64,000 nt of DNA, taken from the NCBI GenBank assembly GCA_965221175.1, contig OZ244867.1:1860001-1924000 (forward strand), read 5' to 3'. The position numbers were made by a program, and so were the translations under genes. The DNA comes from JAJDZL01 sp965221175 (GTDB taxonomy: Bacteria > Pseudomonadota > Gammaproteobacteria > Arenicellales > JAJDZL01). The notes beneath the pieces were generated by a model, which had not been told where the DNA came from, made no database searches, and saw nothing but the letters and a program-made list of their open reading frames with translations. Below, piece by piece: positions 17,832-27,111 of this stretch. How positions within the stretch are numbered: the stretch's first letter is position 1; each line of letters starts with the position of its first letter.

Positions 17832-18787
17832 GGTCGCGACGTCCGCATCGTTCTAAGTCTTGGATTGATCACTAGAGTCAACAGGTCGGCAAAGAGATTT
17901 AGACCGATGTATAGGGTCGCTAGGATCAGGGCGATCGCCTGCACCATCGCGAGGTCACGGAAGAATATCGATTGGACCATCAATCGACCAAGTCCTGGAT
18001 AGTTGAACACGATCTCGATGACGACGGTGCCCCCCAACAACCATGCAATCGTCAAGGCGACAAGGTTGATGGTCGGCAACAGGGCGTTCGGCAACACGTG
18101 CCTGAACACCATCTGCCAATAGGGAACGCCCTTTAATTGCGCCATCTGGACGTAGTCGCTTGCCATCACGTCGATCACGCTGGTACGTACCATTCGCAAT
18201 ATGTGCGCCGTCATGACAAGGGCGAGTGCGACGATCGGCAGTATAATGTCCGACAGGAACTCATATAGCGGCGCGTCAGGTCGGGTGATTACGATTCCGG
18301 GGAGCCAACCGAGCCAGACGCTGAAAATCAAGACTAAAACCGTGGAGCTCACAAACTCCGGGATCGTCATGGCAAAGATCGCCGTGGTGGATATCCACAG
18401 GTCGGGAGGACGATCTCGGCACAGGGCTGCGATAATCCCAAGCAGGATGGCGAGCGGAACACCTATCATCGACGCGGCAACGCCGAGGATGACTGTATTG
18501 CGGAAACGCGTGCCAACGGTTTCGGAAATCGGCTTCTTGCCCTTTAGGGAGATGCCGAAATCGCCGCGGACCGCGCCGAAAGCCCATTCGGCGTAGCGTG
18601 TCAGGGCAGGACGTTCGAGCCCAAAATCCTGGCGGCAATTCTCCAGCCTCTTCCCCTGGGCCATCCGCCCCAGATAGGCGGTGCAGGAATCGCCGGGCAG
18701 CACCTCGACACCCACGAAGATAATGCCTGAGACAAGCATGATCGTCAAAAAGCCGAGTGCCAATCTGCGGAGAACTAGCTTGACCAC
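17828..18787 (-). CDS. Dipeptide-type ABC permease, DppB-like
   Basis: A 319-residue membrane permease of the DppB/OppB type. The N-terminal helix ALGFLTIMLVSGIIFVGVEVLPGD and the conserved Cys-containing loop (GDSCTAYLG) are followed by about five further helices. The EAA-type coupling loop AQLKGVPYWQMVFRHVLPNALLPTIN (about residues 203-228) is clear. It overlaps the DppC-like gene by 4 bp. It lies 66 bp after the endonuclease/exonuclease/phosphatase-type gene, so that gene is inside the transporter operon. Confidence 0.88.
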   Translation of the reverse strand: MVKLVLRRLALGFLTIMLVSGIIFVGVEVLPGDSCTAYLGRMAQGKRLENCRQDFGLERPALTRYAEWAFGAVRGDFGISLKGKKPISETVGTRFRNTVILGVAASMIGVPLAILLGIIAALCRDRPPDLWISTTAIFAMTIPEFVSSTVLVLIFSVWLGWLPGIVITRPDAPLYEFLSDIILPIVALALVMTAHILRMVRTSVIDVMASDYVQMAQLKGVPYWQMVFRHVLPNALLPTINLVALTIAWLLGGTVVIEIVFNYPGLGRLMVQSIFFRDLAMVQAIALILATLYIGLNLFADLLTLVINPRLRTMRTSRP

Positions 18788-18853
18788 GCCATGCTCCGGT
18801 CGTGGTTCGAACGTGTGGGCGTCGGCTTGGTCGTCACGGCAGTTTCGGCCAGC

Positions 18854-19780
18854 TCAGTGCCCAAGCTCCACCCAATAGGGCCGATGGTCCGATCCGTCTG
18901 CCGCGGTGTCGACCCATGCGCGCTCTACTTTGCGCCCGAGTTGCGGATCGACAAAGCAGTAATCCAATCGCAATCCGCAACCGGGGGAGCGACCTGGCGG
19001 ATCGGGCCACCAGGTGGTGCAGCCGTCATCGTCGGACCGCTCTCTTGCAACCGCCCAGCTATCGACGAAGCCGTCCAAGTGCTCTACCCGACCGTAGATC
19101 GGGGCGAAGGTGCCGACCATTCGCTGGAATTCCTCGCTTTGAGGCTCGCTGTTGAAATCACCCATCATGATTGTTTCGTCGGGCACGGGTGGCTGGGGCT
19201 CACCGTCGGACCAGTCGAAACCGATAAAATCCTCGTACCCGTTCACGATATCGACGGTCTTGCTGCCCGTCCAGGCACTCCCGTTCGACCGTGCGTGCCG
19301 ATGCCATGCGAGTAGGTAGTCGATTTGCAGGAGCCGGTCGCGGGGAGAGGTAGCGGAGAGATGGATCGAATAGACCCTCAGAGGTCCAGAGGGTGTGTCG
19401 ATCACACACTCGATTGCGCCAGTGTCCATATTAAAGTGCTTCCCCGTTCCCAGCTTTGGAAACACGATGAGGCGAGACGCGAGAATTGGCCAGCGGGAGA
19501 GCACCATGGGTCCAAATTGCCGGCGCCGATTCAACACTGTCCCGTCTTCATTGCGTTCACTGGCGTTCATATCGAACGCGGGACAATAGACCCAGTAGAA
19601 TTCCTTCAAATGCCTGCCAAGAATGTCTGGCTGGTCAAGCATGCCGTCCCGTTTCCAAAACCGCTCGACTTCCTGCAAGCCAATGATGTCGGCATCGCGC
19701 ACCGTTTTGGCGATGCGCTCGAGGTCAATTCGGTGGTCGGTGCCCAATCCAAAACGAATATTGTAACTGACGAGCTTCAT
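18854..19780 (-). CDS. Endonuclease/exonuclease/phosphatase-family protein
   Basis: A 308-residue metal-dependent phosphoesterase of the EEP superfamily (DNase I / sphingomyelinase / inositol phosphatase fold). Conserved points are YNIRFGLG at the start, IIGLQEVERFW (metal-binding Glu, about residue 37), RVYSIHLSATSPRDR, IMMGDFNSEPQSEEF (about 192) and the terminal GSDHRPYWVEL. No signal peptide is apparent. Its place between a solute-binding protein and the permeases of a peptide-type ABC system suggests it processes the imported phosphorylated compound rather than DNA, but this is inference. The substrate is unknown. Confidence 0.82.
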   Translation of the reverse strand: MKLVSYNIRFGLGTDHRIDLERIAKTVRDADIIGLQEVERFWKRDGMLDQPDILGRHLKEFYWVYCPAFDMNASERNEDGTVLNRRRQFGPMVLSRWPILASRLIVFPKLGTGKHFNMDTGAIECVIDTPSGPLRVYSIHLSATSPRDRLLQIDYLLAWHRHARSNGSAWTGSKTVDIVNGYEDFIGFDWSDGEPQPPVPDETIMMGDFNSEPQSEEFQRMVGTFAPIYGRVEHLDGFVDSWAVARERSDDDGCTTWWPDPPGRSPGCGLRLDYCFVDPQLGRKVERAWVDTAADGSDHRPYWVELGH

Positions 19781-20059
19781 ACCGTCCTCCGTATGGCATC
19801 AATCAAGGTGAGACGCGCGCGACAATCAAGTTAAGGCACATGACATCAGGCAAGGTAGATGTTATCAATCGATATCGGGGATTTCAAGGCTTATTTAGAG
19901 TTCAACGCATAGCCGATGGATATTCGGTGGTTTGAAAGGGGTTTTGACAGGCTTGGAACAAGGACGGAACACAGAAAAGGAAGTGGCGCCAGGATTTCTT
20001 GGTACAGGGGATCGTTGGCGATCGTGGCGCGGCGTCCGCGCTGTTTCTGGTTCCGGGCC

Positions 20060-20185
20060 CACGCAACTTTCCGCGATAGCTTTCGACATTCATCTTAAAG
20101 ATGATGGAATAATGCACCAAGCGGTCAATGGTGGCCACGACAGTGAACTCGTCCGACAACTCACAACCATACGCCTAGCGTGAAC
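20060..20185 (-). pseudogene. IS21-type IstB ATPase C-terminal remnant
   Basis: The minus strand encodes CELSDEFTVVATIDRL then VHYSIIFKMNVESYRGK. This matches the end of IS21-family IstB helper proteins (...ATATVDRLVHHATIFEMNVESYRR...). Only about 40 residues survive and no IstA is nearby, so this is the scar of an IS21-type element within the island. Confidence 0.65.
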
Positions 20186-20191
20186 CCTAAC

Positions 20192-20247
20192 CCCGCTCCC
20201 GATTAGCCCCATTTCGAGAATGGCTTGGCTGATCGGGAGGGGCGGAA
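20192..20247 (-). terminator. GC-rich hairpin after the binding-protein gene
   Basis: Arms CCCTCCCGATCAGCC and GGCTAATCGGGAGCGGGG (minus strand) pair over about 15 bp with a roughly 20-base loop, starting 26 bp past the SBP stop. There is no T run, so it could be an attenuator or mRNA-stabilising hairpin rather than a full terminator, or an IS21-related repeat. Confidence 0.45.
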
Positions 20248-20273
20248 CCGAGTCCACATAGGTGGAAACTGCT

Positions 20274-21773
20274 TTAGTCGCTTACGTGCACAAGGTGATA
20301 GCGGACGGCGTCTGCAAACACCGCTTGTATGCCCGAAACTCTGGCGGTCGTAGCAATGGCCTGGTTTACGTGGAAGGGGATCAACGATCCGCCCTCCTCG
20401 TATAGTATCCTCTGGAGTTGATGGTACAGATCCCTACGTTTCTCGAAGTCGAGCTCCTTCCGCGCCTTGTCCAGCACCTCGTCGAAATCAGGACGGTTCC
20501 AGTATGTTTCGTTCCAGGGCGCACCGCCGCGGTAGTCTTCGTTTAGAATCTGATCGGCGGGCCGCTGGCCCCATCTAGTGGTTACTACTGGCTCCTTCCT
20601 CCAGACTTCCGACCAATATCCGTCCGATGGGGCCATTATTATGTTGACCTTGATGCCAGCCTTCGCGACCTGTTGTTGATACACTTCCGCTAGTGTTATG
20701 AACCTGGGATCGATATTGCTGGTGGTGAGGTCAAACTCGATGCCGTCGGCATAACCGGCTTCGGCGAGCAGTCGCTTGGCCTCCTCCACCTGCGGTTGGC
20801 AATCGAACGGCGCGCGATATTGATCGCCCGTCCACACCGGGTGATCACACGTCACGATACCGCCGCCGGGGCCCAGAACAAGGTCGACTAGGGCTTGACG
20901 ATCGGTTGCTATTCGCAACGCCTTGCGGAGGCGGGCATCGGTGAAAGGCTCAGTGTCGGTTCGGAAGACGATGCCCAGCCAATCGCCTGTGGGCACGCTC
21001 TGCACCTTAAACTTCGGGTTGCTCTCGAAGAGCGCTAACTGTTGTCCAGACAGATCACCGTAACCGAGCACGTCGATCTGGCCACCTAGCAACGCTTGCA
21101 CGCGCGCCTGCGCATCCGCGATGCCGATGATTTCAATGATCTCGACGCCCGGCGGCCCCTCCCAATAGTCGGGATTCGCCTTCAGAACGGTTGTCCCTTC
21201 AGGATCGAGCGTAACCAGAATAAAAGGCCCGGTTCCGATACCCGTCGTTCCGATGGTGTCCGCCGAACCTTCCGGGATCATCCGAATGCGATAATCCATC
21301 AGCTGCAACGGGAGATCCGCGTAAGGTGCCGAGAGCGTCATCTTGACGGTCAATCGGTCGACGGCCGCTATCGTTTCTACCATCGCGATGACCGACGCAG
21401 CCGGCGAATCGAATTCGGGGTCTCGGATGTGTTCCAATGAATAAACCACGTCGGCTGCATCGAAGTCGGAACCATCATGGAATTTGACTCCTTCACGCAA
21501 CTTGAAAGTCCATTCGGTTGCGGCCTCGTTTGCCGACCACTCCGCTGCCAAATTCGGCTCCGGCTCTCCGCTCACGGCTGGACGAACCAGGCGGCTCATC
21601 GTTTTCTCGGTGACTTGCCAGAAGCGACCCTTAGAAGCCGGGTCGACATCTACCTGCCCCGCGCCAAACCCAAGGTCGTGGGATTGGCGGAATGTCCCGC
21701 TCTGGGCATGGGCCAGCGTTATTGACGACACAGCGATGACGGCTGCTGTAAAGAAAATGCTCAACCTAGTCAT
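20274..21773 (-). CDS. Family 5 ABC substrate-binding protein
   Basis: A 499-residue periplasmic solute-binding protein of the peptide/opine/nickel (SBP_bac_5) family, the receptor for the downstream permeases and dual ATPase. The signal peptide is clear (SIFFTAAVIAVSSITLAHAQS, cleavage after AHA). The family core NLAAEWSANEAATEWTFKLREGVKFHDG (about residues 74-101) is typical. PFIL, DRLTVKMTLSAPYADLPLQL and the final helix region follow normal order and length. It is first in the island operon, separated from the rest by the IS21 scar and hairpin. It is GC-rich relative to its flanks. Confidence 0.88.
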   Translation of the reverse strand: MTRLSIFFTAAVIAVSSITLAHAQSGTFRQSHDLGFGAGQVDVDPASKGRFWQVTEKTMSRLVRPAVSGEPEPNLAAEWSANEAATEWTFKLREGVKFHDGSDFDAADVVYSLEHIRDPEFDSPAASVIAMVETIAAVDRLTVKMTLSAPYADLPLQLMDYRIRMIPEGSADTIGTTGIGTGPFILVTLDPEGTTVLKANPDYWEGPPGVEIIEIIGIADAQARVQALLGGQIDVLGYGDLSGQQLALFESNPKFKVQSVPTGDWLGIVFRTDTEPFTDARLRKALRIATDRQALVDLVLGPGGGIVTCDHPVWTGDQYRAPFDCQPQVEEAKRLLAEAGYADGIEFDLTTSNIDPRFITLAEVYQQQVAKAGIKVNIIMAPSDGYWSEVWRKEPVVTTRWGQRPADQILNEDYRGGAPWNETYWNRPDFDEVLDKARKELDFEKRRDLYHQLQRILYEEGGSLIPFHVNQAIATTARVSGIQAVFADAVRYHLVHVSD

Positions 21774-22158
21774 GATATCCTCCTTGTACTGGATTCCAAT
21801 TCATCCTACATTTTTGCGGATGATTCCTCTCGTATGAATTGAGTATAACATGATTAGCCTCAGTGTCTGCATTCGTGGATTTAGTGCTGTAAGGTTTTTT
21901 AGGGAGTTTTTATCGGCCGGTTCGGTGTTCACGGACAAGCGGAAGGAGTCTTTCGGGGGGCGTATGCTGTTGATTCGCGTTGAAAATCGATACCAGGGCG
22001 GTGTTTTCACCGGTTGCGCGAACGGCGTGCGGATTGCAGGCGAACCGGCTCCTTGGCGTGGAACGGCCGATATTGCGCGGAGCTTGGTCAGGCGGCGGGA
22101 CGCACCAGCGAGCGCATCCGCAGGGGTGTCCGGTTCGGACATGTCTGAGCGCCAGCGC
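21774..22158. other. Island right edge, no gene identified
   Basis: Non-coding GC-rich DNA between the binding-protein start and the HAD remnant. The composition changes at about 22158. No family was recognised in the short frames on either strand, so it may be residual IS or foreign flanking sequence. Confidence 0.4.
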
Positions 22159-22555
22159 TATCACCACCGGCAATGTGTCGGACGAATTGTTCAATCTCGT
22201 AATTCTGGAGAACCTTGGAATTAACCGGTTTTGATGTCGCAGACACAATCCCCAGACTTCCGACCATACTGAGTTTTTCGATCACATCCGTCATGTGCTG
22301 AAATATCGGAATTTCGTTGGCTCTGCGATACAGTTCGCCGACGATTTCCGCAACAAATACACGCATCAGTTTTTTCTCGATTCCTGTAACGTTACTGATC
22401 TCAGGAATGGACATACGCTTGATATTTCGCAAATCTTACGGCTCGAAAGAAATGCGTCGATTCAGTTTTCTGCCGGCAACGTTGACAGCCTCGCAAAACA
22501 ACTCGATAGAGTCTACGATCACTCCATCAAAATCAAGGATAATTGTTGATTTCAC
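22159..22555 (-). pseudogene. Truncated duplicate of the HAD phosphatase gene
   Basis: Encodes the first ~130 residues of the HAD protein at 14155-14820 (start GTG at 22555, ILDFDGVIVDS kept). GAA is changed to TAA after ISFEP, giving an early stop, and the frame is cut off at 22159 before motif IV. Upstream similarity runs to about 22601, so the promoter region was also copied. It lies downstream of guanine deaminase on the same strand, which suggests the ancestral order guaD-HAD-PLP enzyme before the island arrived. Confidence 0.88.
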
Positions 22556-22601
22556 AAATTTGTCTAGTTTAAATGATGAACTTCAATCAATATCAACAAC
22601 T
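22159..22601. repeat. HAD-gene direct repeat, right copy
   Basis: Right-hand partner of 14424-14866. Its left edge at 22159 coincides with the composition change at the end of the GC-rich island. Confidence 0.85.
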
Positions 22602-22664
22602 ATCAGCTTTCACCGCAACGAAAGTACAGAGACTAGTCTGCACGTGGTTGAGCTGCCGCAATGT

Positions 22665-23972
22665 CTACAGCGAATCACTGCTTCGCTGGTATACACGTCG
22701 ACCCATACTCCAGGTTTCTTTGACATTTTGTGCGCTCCCCAATATGACATACGTAAACAGCAGCTCCTCAATTGAATTAGATCGCTCCAGCTTTTGTTGA
22801 GTCAGTTTTCTTCCACCAGAATCGAGAATAACAAAGTCAGCCTCTTTGCCGGATTTAAAGTTTCCTACATGATCATCAATGTGAAGCGCGCGCGCGCCTC
22901 CAAGCGTGGCGAGATAAAACAACTCAAACGCATCCAGATTTGCTCCGCCCAACCGAGCGACTTTGTACATCTCCTGCATCGTCTGCAACATTGAAAAACT
23001 GGTGCCGCCGCCAACATCGGTTCCAAGAGATATCGGAATTCCATGATCAGCCAACAGATTCGGCTGAGCCAGTCCACTCCCTAGAAACAAGTTTGAAGTG
23101 GGGCAAAGAGAAGCCGTTGCACCAAAATCCGCCAGTCTTTCACATTCTGATTCGCTAAGGTGGATGCAGTGTGCAAATATCGAATGCTCGGAAACCAGCC
23201 CAAATCCTTCGTAGATGGCTAGGTAATCCTGATACTCGGGATACAGACCCAACACCCACTCAATTTCCGCCAGAGTTTCCGACAGATGCGTATTAAACAG
23301 CATATCGGGGTGACGATTGACAAGTTCTGTACAGATTTTCATTTGCTCGACTGTCGAAGTACCAGCAAATCGCAGCGTAATCGCGTACGACTGGCGTCCA
23401 TTGCCATGCCACTTCTGAATGAGCCGCTCGCACTCTTCCATTCCGAACCCTTCACCGTCCAACAGACCGGCTGGTGCATTGCAGTTCATCAACACCTTTC
23501 CCGCAAGCATCCTCAATCCGCGGCGATGCGATTCTTCGAAAAACAGATTGCACGAATCCACGTGAACTGTGGGGTATGCCAGAGCGCTGGTCGTTCCATT
23601 GCGAAGCAGCTCGTCAAGAAATTCTACTGCCACCCGTGAGGCATAGTCCGGATCTCCAAATTGAAGTTCTTCCGGAAAGGTATGGTTTTCCAGCCACTCC
23701 AGCAAGCCGGGAGCAGGTGACCCGACAATTCGGGTTTGGGCATAGTGGATATGCGTATCTATGAATCCAGGGCAAATCAGACACTCGGGATACTCATAGA
23801 CCGGCATCGCATTCTCAATCGACAGAATGCACTCATCGGCCGGCGTGACTTGCTTGATCCGACCATCAGCAACAACTATCAAACCATCGTTCAAATACGT
23901 CCACGCATCGGAATCTTTCGCGGGATTTGCCGTGGTGTGGAATATTGGGCCACGAACTGCGAATTCTTTCAT
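22665..23972 (-). CDS. guaD: Guanine deaminase
   Basis: A 435-residue amidohydrolase that converts guanine to xanthine plus ammonia, the entry step to purine-ring oxidation. Zinc ligands are in CPGFIDTHIHYAQTRIVG (HxH, about residues 75-77), NTHLSETLAEIE (about 234) and ISLGTDVGGGTSFSML (Asp, about 324). The PAPGLLEWLENHTFPEE stretch is specific to guanine deaminases. It lies downstream of the BMP-type binding-protein gene with about 90 bp and a hairpin between, and upstream of the HAD remnant. With the XdhABC, UraH and PuuD genes further on it forms a urate-producing and urate-degrading route. Confidence 0.93.
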   Translation of the reverse strand: MKEFAVRGPIFHTTANPAKDSDAWTYLNDGLIVVADGRIKQVTPADECILSIENAMPVYEYPECLICPGFIDTHIHYAQTRIVGSPAPGLLEWLENHTFPEELQFGDPDYASRVAVEFLDELLRNGTTSALAYPTVHVDSCNLFFEESHRRGLRMLAGKVLMNCNAPAGLLDGEGFGMEECERLIQKWHGNGRQSYAITLRFAGTSTVEQMKICTELVNRHPDMLFNTHLSETLAEIEWVLGLYPEYQDYLAIYEGFGLVSEHSIFAHCIHLSESECERLADFGATASLCPTSNLFLGSGLAQPNLLADHGIPISLGTDVGGGTSFSMLQTMQEMYKVARLGGANLDAFELFYLATLGGARALHIDDHVGNFKSGKEADFVILDSGGRKLTQQKLERSNSIEELLFTYVILGSAQNVKETWSMGRRVYQRSSDSL

Positions 23973-24000
23973 GTTCTTCGCTGCAATCCGTACACAACTC

Positions 24001-24026
24001 GGGGGCGCTGCACAGCAAACGCCCCC
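24001..24026 (-). promoter_or_regulatory. Intercistronic hairpin between nupN-like and guaD
   Basis: Perfect 7-bp stem GGGGGCG / CGCCCCC with a 12-base loop in the 89-bp gap. No T run follows on the minus strand, so it more likely tunes relative expression or mRNA decay than terminates. Confidence 0.45.
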
Positions 24027-24061
24027 AAATTCAGTTTAGTACAAGTAGAAGTGCTAGAGAG

Positions 24062-25138
24062 TTACTTCGGAACCGAACCGTCAACGCCCATGACGTAGTA
24101 ATCCATGCCGAGCAATTCTCCATCGCTCAATACCGCGCCTTCCGCCACGATTTCCTTGCCATTCTGATCCATGATCGGACCGGTAAACGGATGAATCTCA
24201 CCGGAGCGAATGCCTTCCACAGTTGCTTTTGCATCAGCAACCACATCTGCAGGAAGCGTATCCTCATTGAGCACCGAAGCATTAATCATTCCCGCGGTAA
24301 TGCCATCCCAAACATCCTGCGACTCCCAAGTGCCTTCCATCACTGCGCGAGTTCGCTCCACATAGTAGGGTGCCCAATTGTTCACGATTGAATTGATGTG
24401 TGCAGTTGGTGCAAAGGCATGCATATTGGAAGCCTGCCCAAATCCAAGCACACCGCGCTCTTCTGCTACCTGAAGTGGTGCTGGCGAGTCTGTGTGCTGC
24501 GTAATCACGTCCGCACCTTGGTCAATCAAGGCTTTGGCCGCATCGCCTTCTTTACCCGGATCGAACCAGGTGCTTACCCAAACCACCTTGACCTTTGCAT
24601 CCGGATTTACGCTGTGCAATCCCAAGGTAAATGAGTTGATACCGCGCACAACTTCAGGAATTGGAAAGGATGCAATGTATCCAACCGTGTTGGTCTTGGT
24701 TACCGCACCCGCAATTCGTCCATTTACGTAGCGTCCTTCGTAAAATCGCGCGTTATAGGTTGCGACATTGTCACCTCGCTTATAGCCGGTTGCATGTTCA
24801 AAATACACGTCTGGGAACATCTTGGCAATTTTGTTAGTCGGATTCATGTAACCGAATGATGTCGTAAATATAAGTTTGTGGCCGTCCGCGGCAAGCTGGC
24901 GAATGACGCGTTCTGCATCCTGCCCTTCAGGCACAAATTCAACAAATGTGGTCTGAACCTTATCGCCGAACTCTTCGTCAACGGCCAGTCGTCCCTCATT
25001 GTGCTGATATGTCCATCCGTGATCACCAACCGGGCCGATATAGACAAACCCGACTTTTAGTGGTTCAGCTGAAACTACTCCAGCAGCAGCCACAAGGCCT
25101 GCGAAAACTGCCAAAGTTGCAAATAGTAATCGTCTCAT
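24062..25138 (-). CDS. BMP/PnrA-type nucleoside ABC substrate-binding protein
   Basis: A 358-residue periplasmic lipobinding or soluble receptor of the BMP (basic membrane protein/PnrA) family, known to bind purine nucleosides. The signal peptide is LLFATLAVFAGLVAAAGVVSAEP. KVGFVYIGPVGDHGWTYQHNEGR (about residues 28-50) and GYIASFPIPEVVRGINSFTLG are family hallmarks, as is ADVITQHTDSPAPLQVAEERG. The matching ATPase and two permeases are at 31975-35556. The genes are separated by an unrelated plus-strand segment, so the operon has probably been split. Confidence 0.88.
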   Translation of the reverse strand: MRRLLFATLAVFAGLVAAAGVVSAEPLKVGFVYIGPVGDHGWTYQHNEGRLAVDEEFGDKVQTTFVEFVPEGQDAERVIRQLAADGHKLIFTTSFGYMNPTNKIAKMFPDVYFEHATGYKRGDNVATYNARFYEGRYVNGRIAGAVTKTNTVGYIASFPIPEVVRGINSFTLGLHSVNPDAKVKVVWVSTWFDPGKEGDAAKALIDQGADVITQHTDSPAPLQVAEERGVLGFGQASNMHAFAPTAHINSIVNNWAPYYVERTRAVMEGTWESQDVWDGITAGMINASVLNEDTLPADVVADAKATVEGIRSGEIHPFTGPIMDQNGKEIVAEGAVLSDGELLGMDYYVMGVDGSVPK

Positions 25139-25420
25139 ACTCTACTCCCTATTGTTTGTTCAAGATCAACTTTACATAAATTATCTGAATTAATTTGCAG
25201 CATTGTGCCAATCGACTATGAGTTTCATTTTTGTATTGGCACGCAAATAGAATTTCTAATGGAAATTGTAACATTAACGAACTTCACATCAAACACTACC
25301 CGTGCTGGAAATAGCGGCAGCTATTGTTGACGGGTTTATCATTGAGTTAGCTGTGGACGAAAGCATCAAATGGGTTCACATCATTTACATCGAATTGTCT
25401 ATTGCGACGGGAGAAAGTAA

Positions 25421-26260
25421 ATGGACAAGTTACAAAACTGGGAAACGCCTTTAGTGGATACTGCGGCGGGCCTGCTTAACGATTTCATTGCATGTCTGCC
25501 TCAGATTATCGGTGCCATAGTGCTGCTGATTCTCGGATGGCTGGTGGCGCGACTGGCACGAGGAATCGCCACCCGACTGGTAAAGGGCGTTGACCGATTT
25601 ACAGGGCTGGTTCGAAAATCCGGAACAACTACTAGCCCAAAAATCGGTGAATCCACGGCATCTGTTATTGGCAAAATTGTCTACTGGATCACGATTCTAA
25701 TTTTCGTAACTTCGGCGGCCAGCCTGCTGGGCATGAACATGTTCGTCGGATGGTTGAACAAACTCGTTGATCATCTGCCCAACATCCTATCAGGCGCCCT
25801 AATTATCTGTGCCGGTGTAATTTTTGGCAATCTTGCCTATCAAGTCATTTCATCAACTACGCTGAACATGTCAGTCTCTCAACGCATGATTCTGGCTCGA
25901 AGCGCTCAATTTTTCACTCTGGTCATGCTCATATTGATCGGTGTTGATCAAATTGGTGTCGATATCACTGCAGTCATTACAATATTGGCGGTTGTTGTAG
26001 GTGCCGTTTTGGGCGGTTTGGCAATTGCCTTTGGAATCGGCGCTCGCAGGCTTGTCAGCAACTTGCTTGGAGTTCGTTATCTGAATCGAAATTACCAAAT
26101 CGGTGAACGCATAAAAATTGACGAATTTGAGGGCACCATACTTGAAATTGCTTCCGTTTCTGTCGTCCTTGATGCCGACCAGGGGCGCGTAACCATTCCG
26201 GCAAGACTTTTTTCGGAGCAGCCCAGCATTCTTGTCAAACGGGAGAATGAAGATGTCTGA
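25421..26260 (+). CDS. Mechanosensitive-channel-like (TM_helix/MscS-type) protein
   Basis: A 279-residue membrane protein with four or five hydrophobic segments. The first, IGAIVLLILGWLVARLARGIATRLV (about residues 31-55), is a conserved TM_helix repeat. The pore-like helix AVVVGAVLGGLAIAFGIGARRLVSNLLGVRYL (about residues 187-218) and the short beta segment YQIGERIKIDEFEGTILEI...VTIPARLF resemble the MscS pore and upper beta domain. The usual large C-terminal MscS vestibule is missing. It overlaps the next gene by 8 bp and heads a three-gene set with two MgtE-related proteins, which suggests a role in ion or magnesium balance. The role is inferred. Confidence 0.8.
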   Translation: MDKLQNWETPLVDTAAGLLNDFIACLPQIIGAIVLLILGWLVARLARGIATRLVKGVDRFTGLVRKSGTTTSPKIGESTASVIGKIVYWITILIFVTSAASLLGMNMFVGWLNKLVDHLPNILSGALIICAGVIFGNLAYQVISSTTLNMSVSQRMILARSAQFFTLVMLILIGVDQIGVDITAVITILAVVVGAVLGGLAIAFGIGARRLVSNLLGVRYLNRNYQIGERIKIDEFEGTILEIASVSVVLDADQGRVTIPARLFSEQPSILVKRENEDV

Positions 26261-27080
26261 ACGAATTGCATTTGCTGAACATTTCATCCAGACCCATAGT
26301 CAGAATGCGGCTCGCGTTCTGGAGGAACTTTCGGACGAAGCTGTGGGCAGTTTCATCGGGGCAATCCCTGATTCTATCAGCCTGTCGGTTTTAACATCGA
26401 TGTTGCCCTATCACGCTGCCAAGTGTCTGGAAACAATGCCGCGAGATGCCGCGGCGAAATATCTCGCACAATTAAATCCGAAGCAAGCTGCGAGCATTTT
26501 AAGACAGTCAATCGAGGCAACCAGGACAGAACTGATACATTCACTACCTCGCCTTCAAGCATCGCGACTTTCTCGCCTGCTGAGTTACCCTCGAACGCTG
26601 GTCGGAGCCTGGATGGACCCTGTCATTCTGTCCTTACCGGTTGAAACTCGTGTTGGCGAAGCAAAAAAACGCATATTTGCCGAAAAGTATGACTACCGCA
26701 TTATTTTCACAGTTGATATCAACAATCGGGTCGTCGGTTCAGTTTCTCTGGTCGAATTACTGAAGTTCAGCAAAGACCAAGCATCGATAAATGACATTAG
26801 GCAAAGTACGACAAATCCGATATTTGCATCAACGACATTAGACCGTGCCATCAACGCAGACGGCTGGAGCGACAGCGATGTTCTACCAGTGATAGATCGA
26901 GAGGAGAAATTAGTTGGTGTTCTGCGTTTTGCCGATTTACGTGAGGCATTGAATAGACAGTCTCCTGACGTTCATGCCAGCACGGACAGCAGCAGTCTTG
27001 TCGGTATTACTGAATTCTGCTGCCTGCGCCTGGCAGATTTAATAGTGACGACGCTAGCCAAAGAAAAAGAGCAAATCTAG
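26253..27080 (+). CDS. Soluble MgtE-N/CBS-domain protein
   Basis: A 275-residue protein without membrane helices. It has an MgtE N-terminal superhelical domain (about residues 10-125: EELSDEAVGSFIGAIPDS, LETMPRDAAAKYLAQLNPKQAASIL) followed by paired CBS motifs (about residues 126-245). The C-terminal 30 residues do not match the MgtE transmembrane domain. In full MgtE these domains sense magnesium and gate the channel. A separate soluble copy next to a complete MgtE is unusual and may regulate it or the neighbouring channel. The start at 26253 has GGGAG 7-8 bases upstream and overlaps the previous stop by 8 bp; a TTG at 26232 is less likely. Confidence 0.8.
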   Translation: MSERIAFAEHFIQTHSQNAARVLEELSDEAVGSFIGAIPDSISLSVLTSMLPYHAAKCLETMPRDAAAKYLAQLNPKQAASILRQSIEATRTELIHSLPRLQASRLSRLLSYPRTLVGAWMDPVILSLPVETRVGEAKKRIFAEKYDYRIIFTVDINNRVVGSVSLVELLKFSKDQASINDIRQSTTNPIFASTTLDRAINADGWSDSDVLPVIDREEKLVGVLRFADLREALNRQSPDVHASTDSSSLVGITEFCCLRLADLIVTTLAKEKEQI

Positions 27081-27111
27081 CGAATCCCACTCGAATGGAG
27101 GTGATGAAATA

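Larger units (their letters stand above)
19781..20273. other. Intergenic region with IS21 scar and hairpin
   Basis: A 493-bp gap inside the transporter operon. It contains an IstB fragment (20060-20185) and a GC-rich hairpin (20192-20247). 19800-20050 shows no other recognisable gene. Confidence 0.5.
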
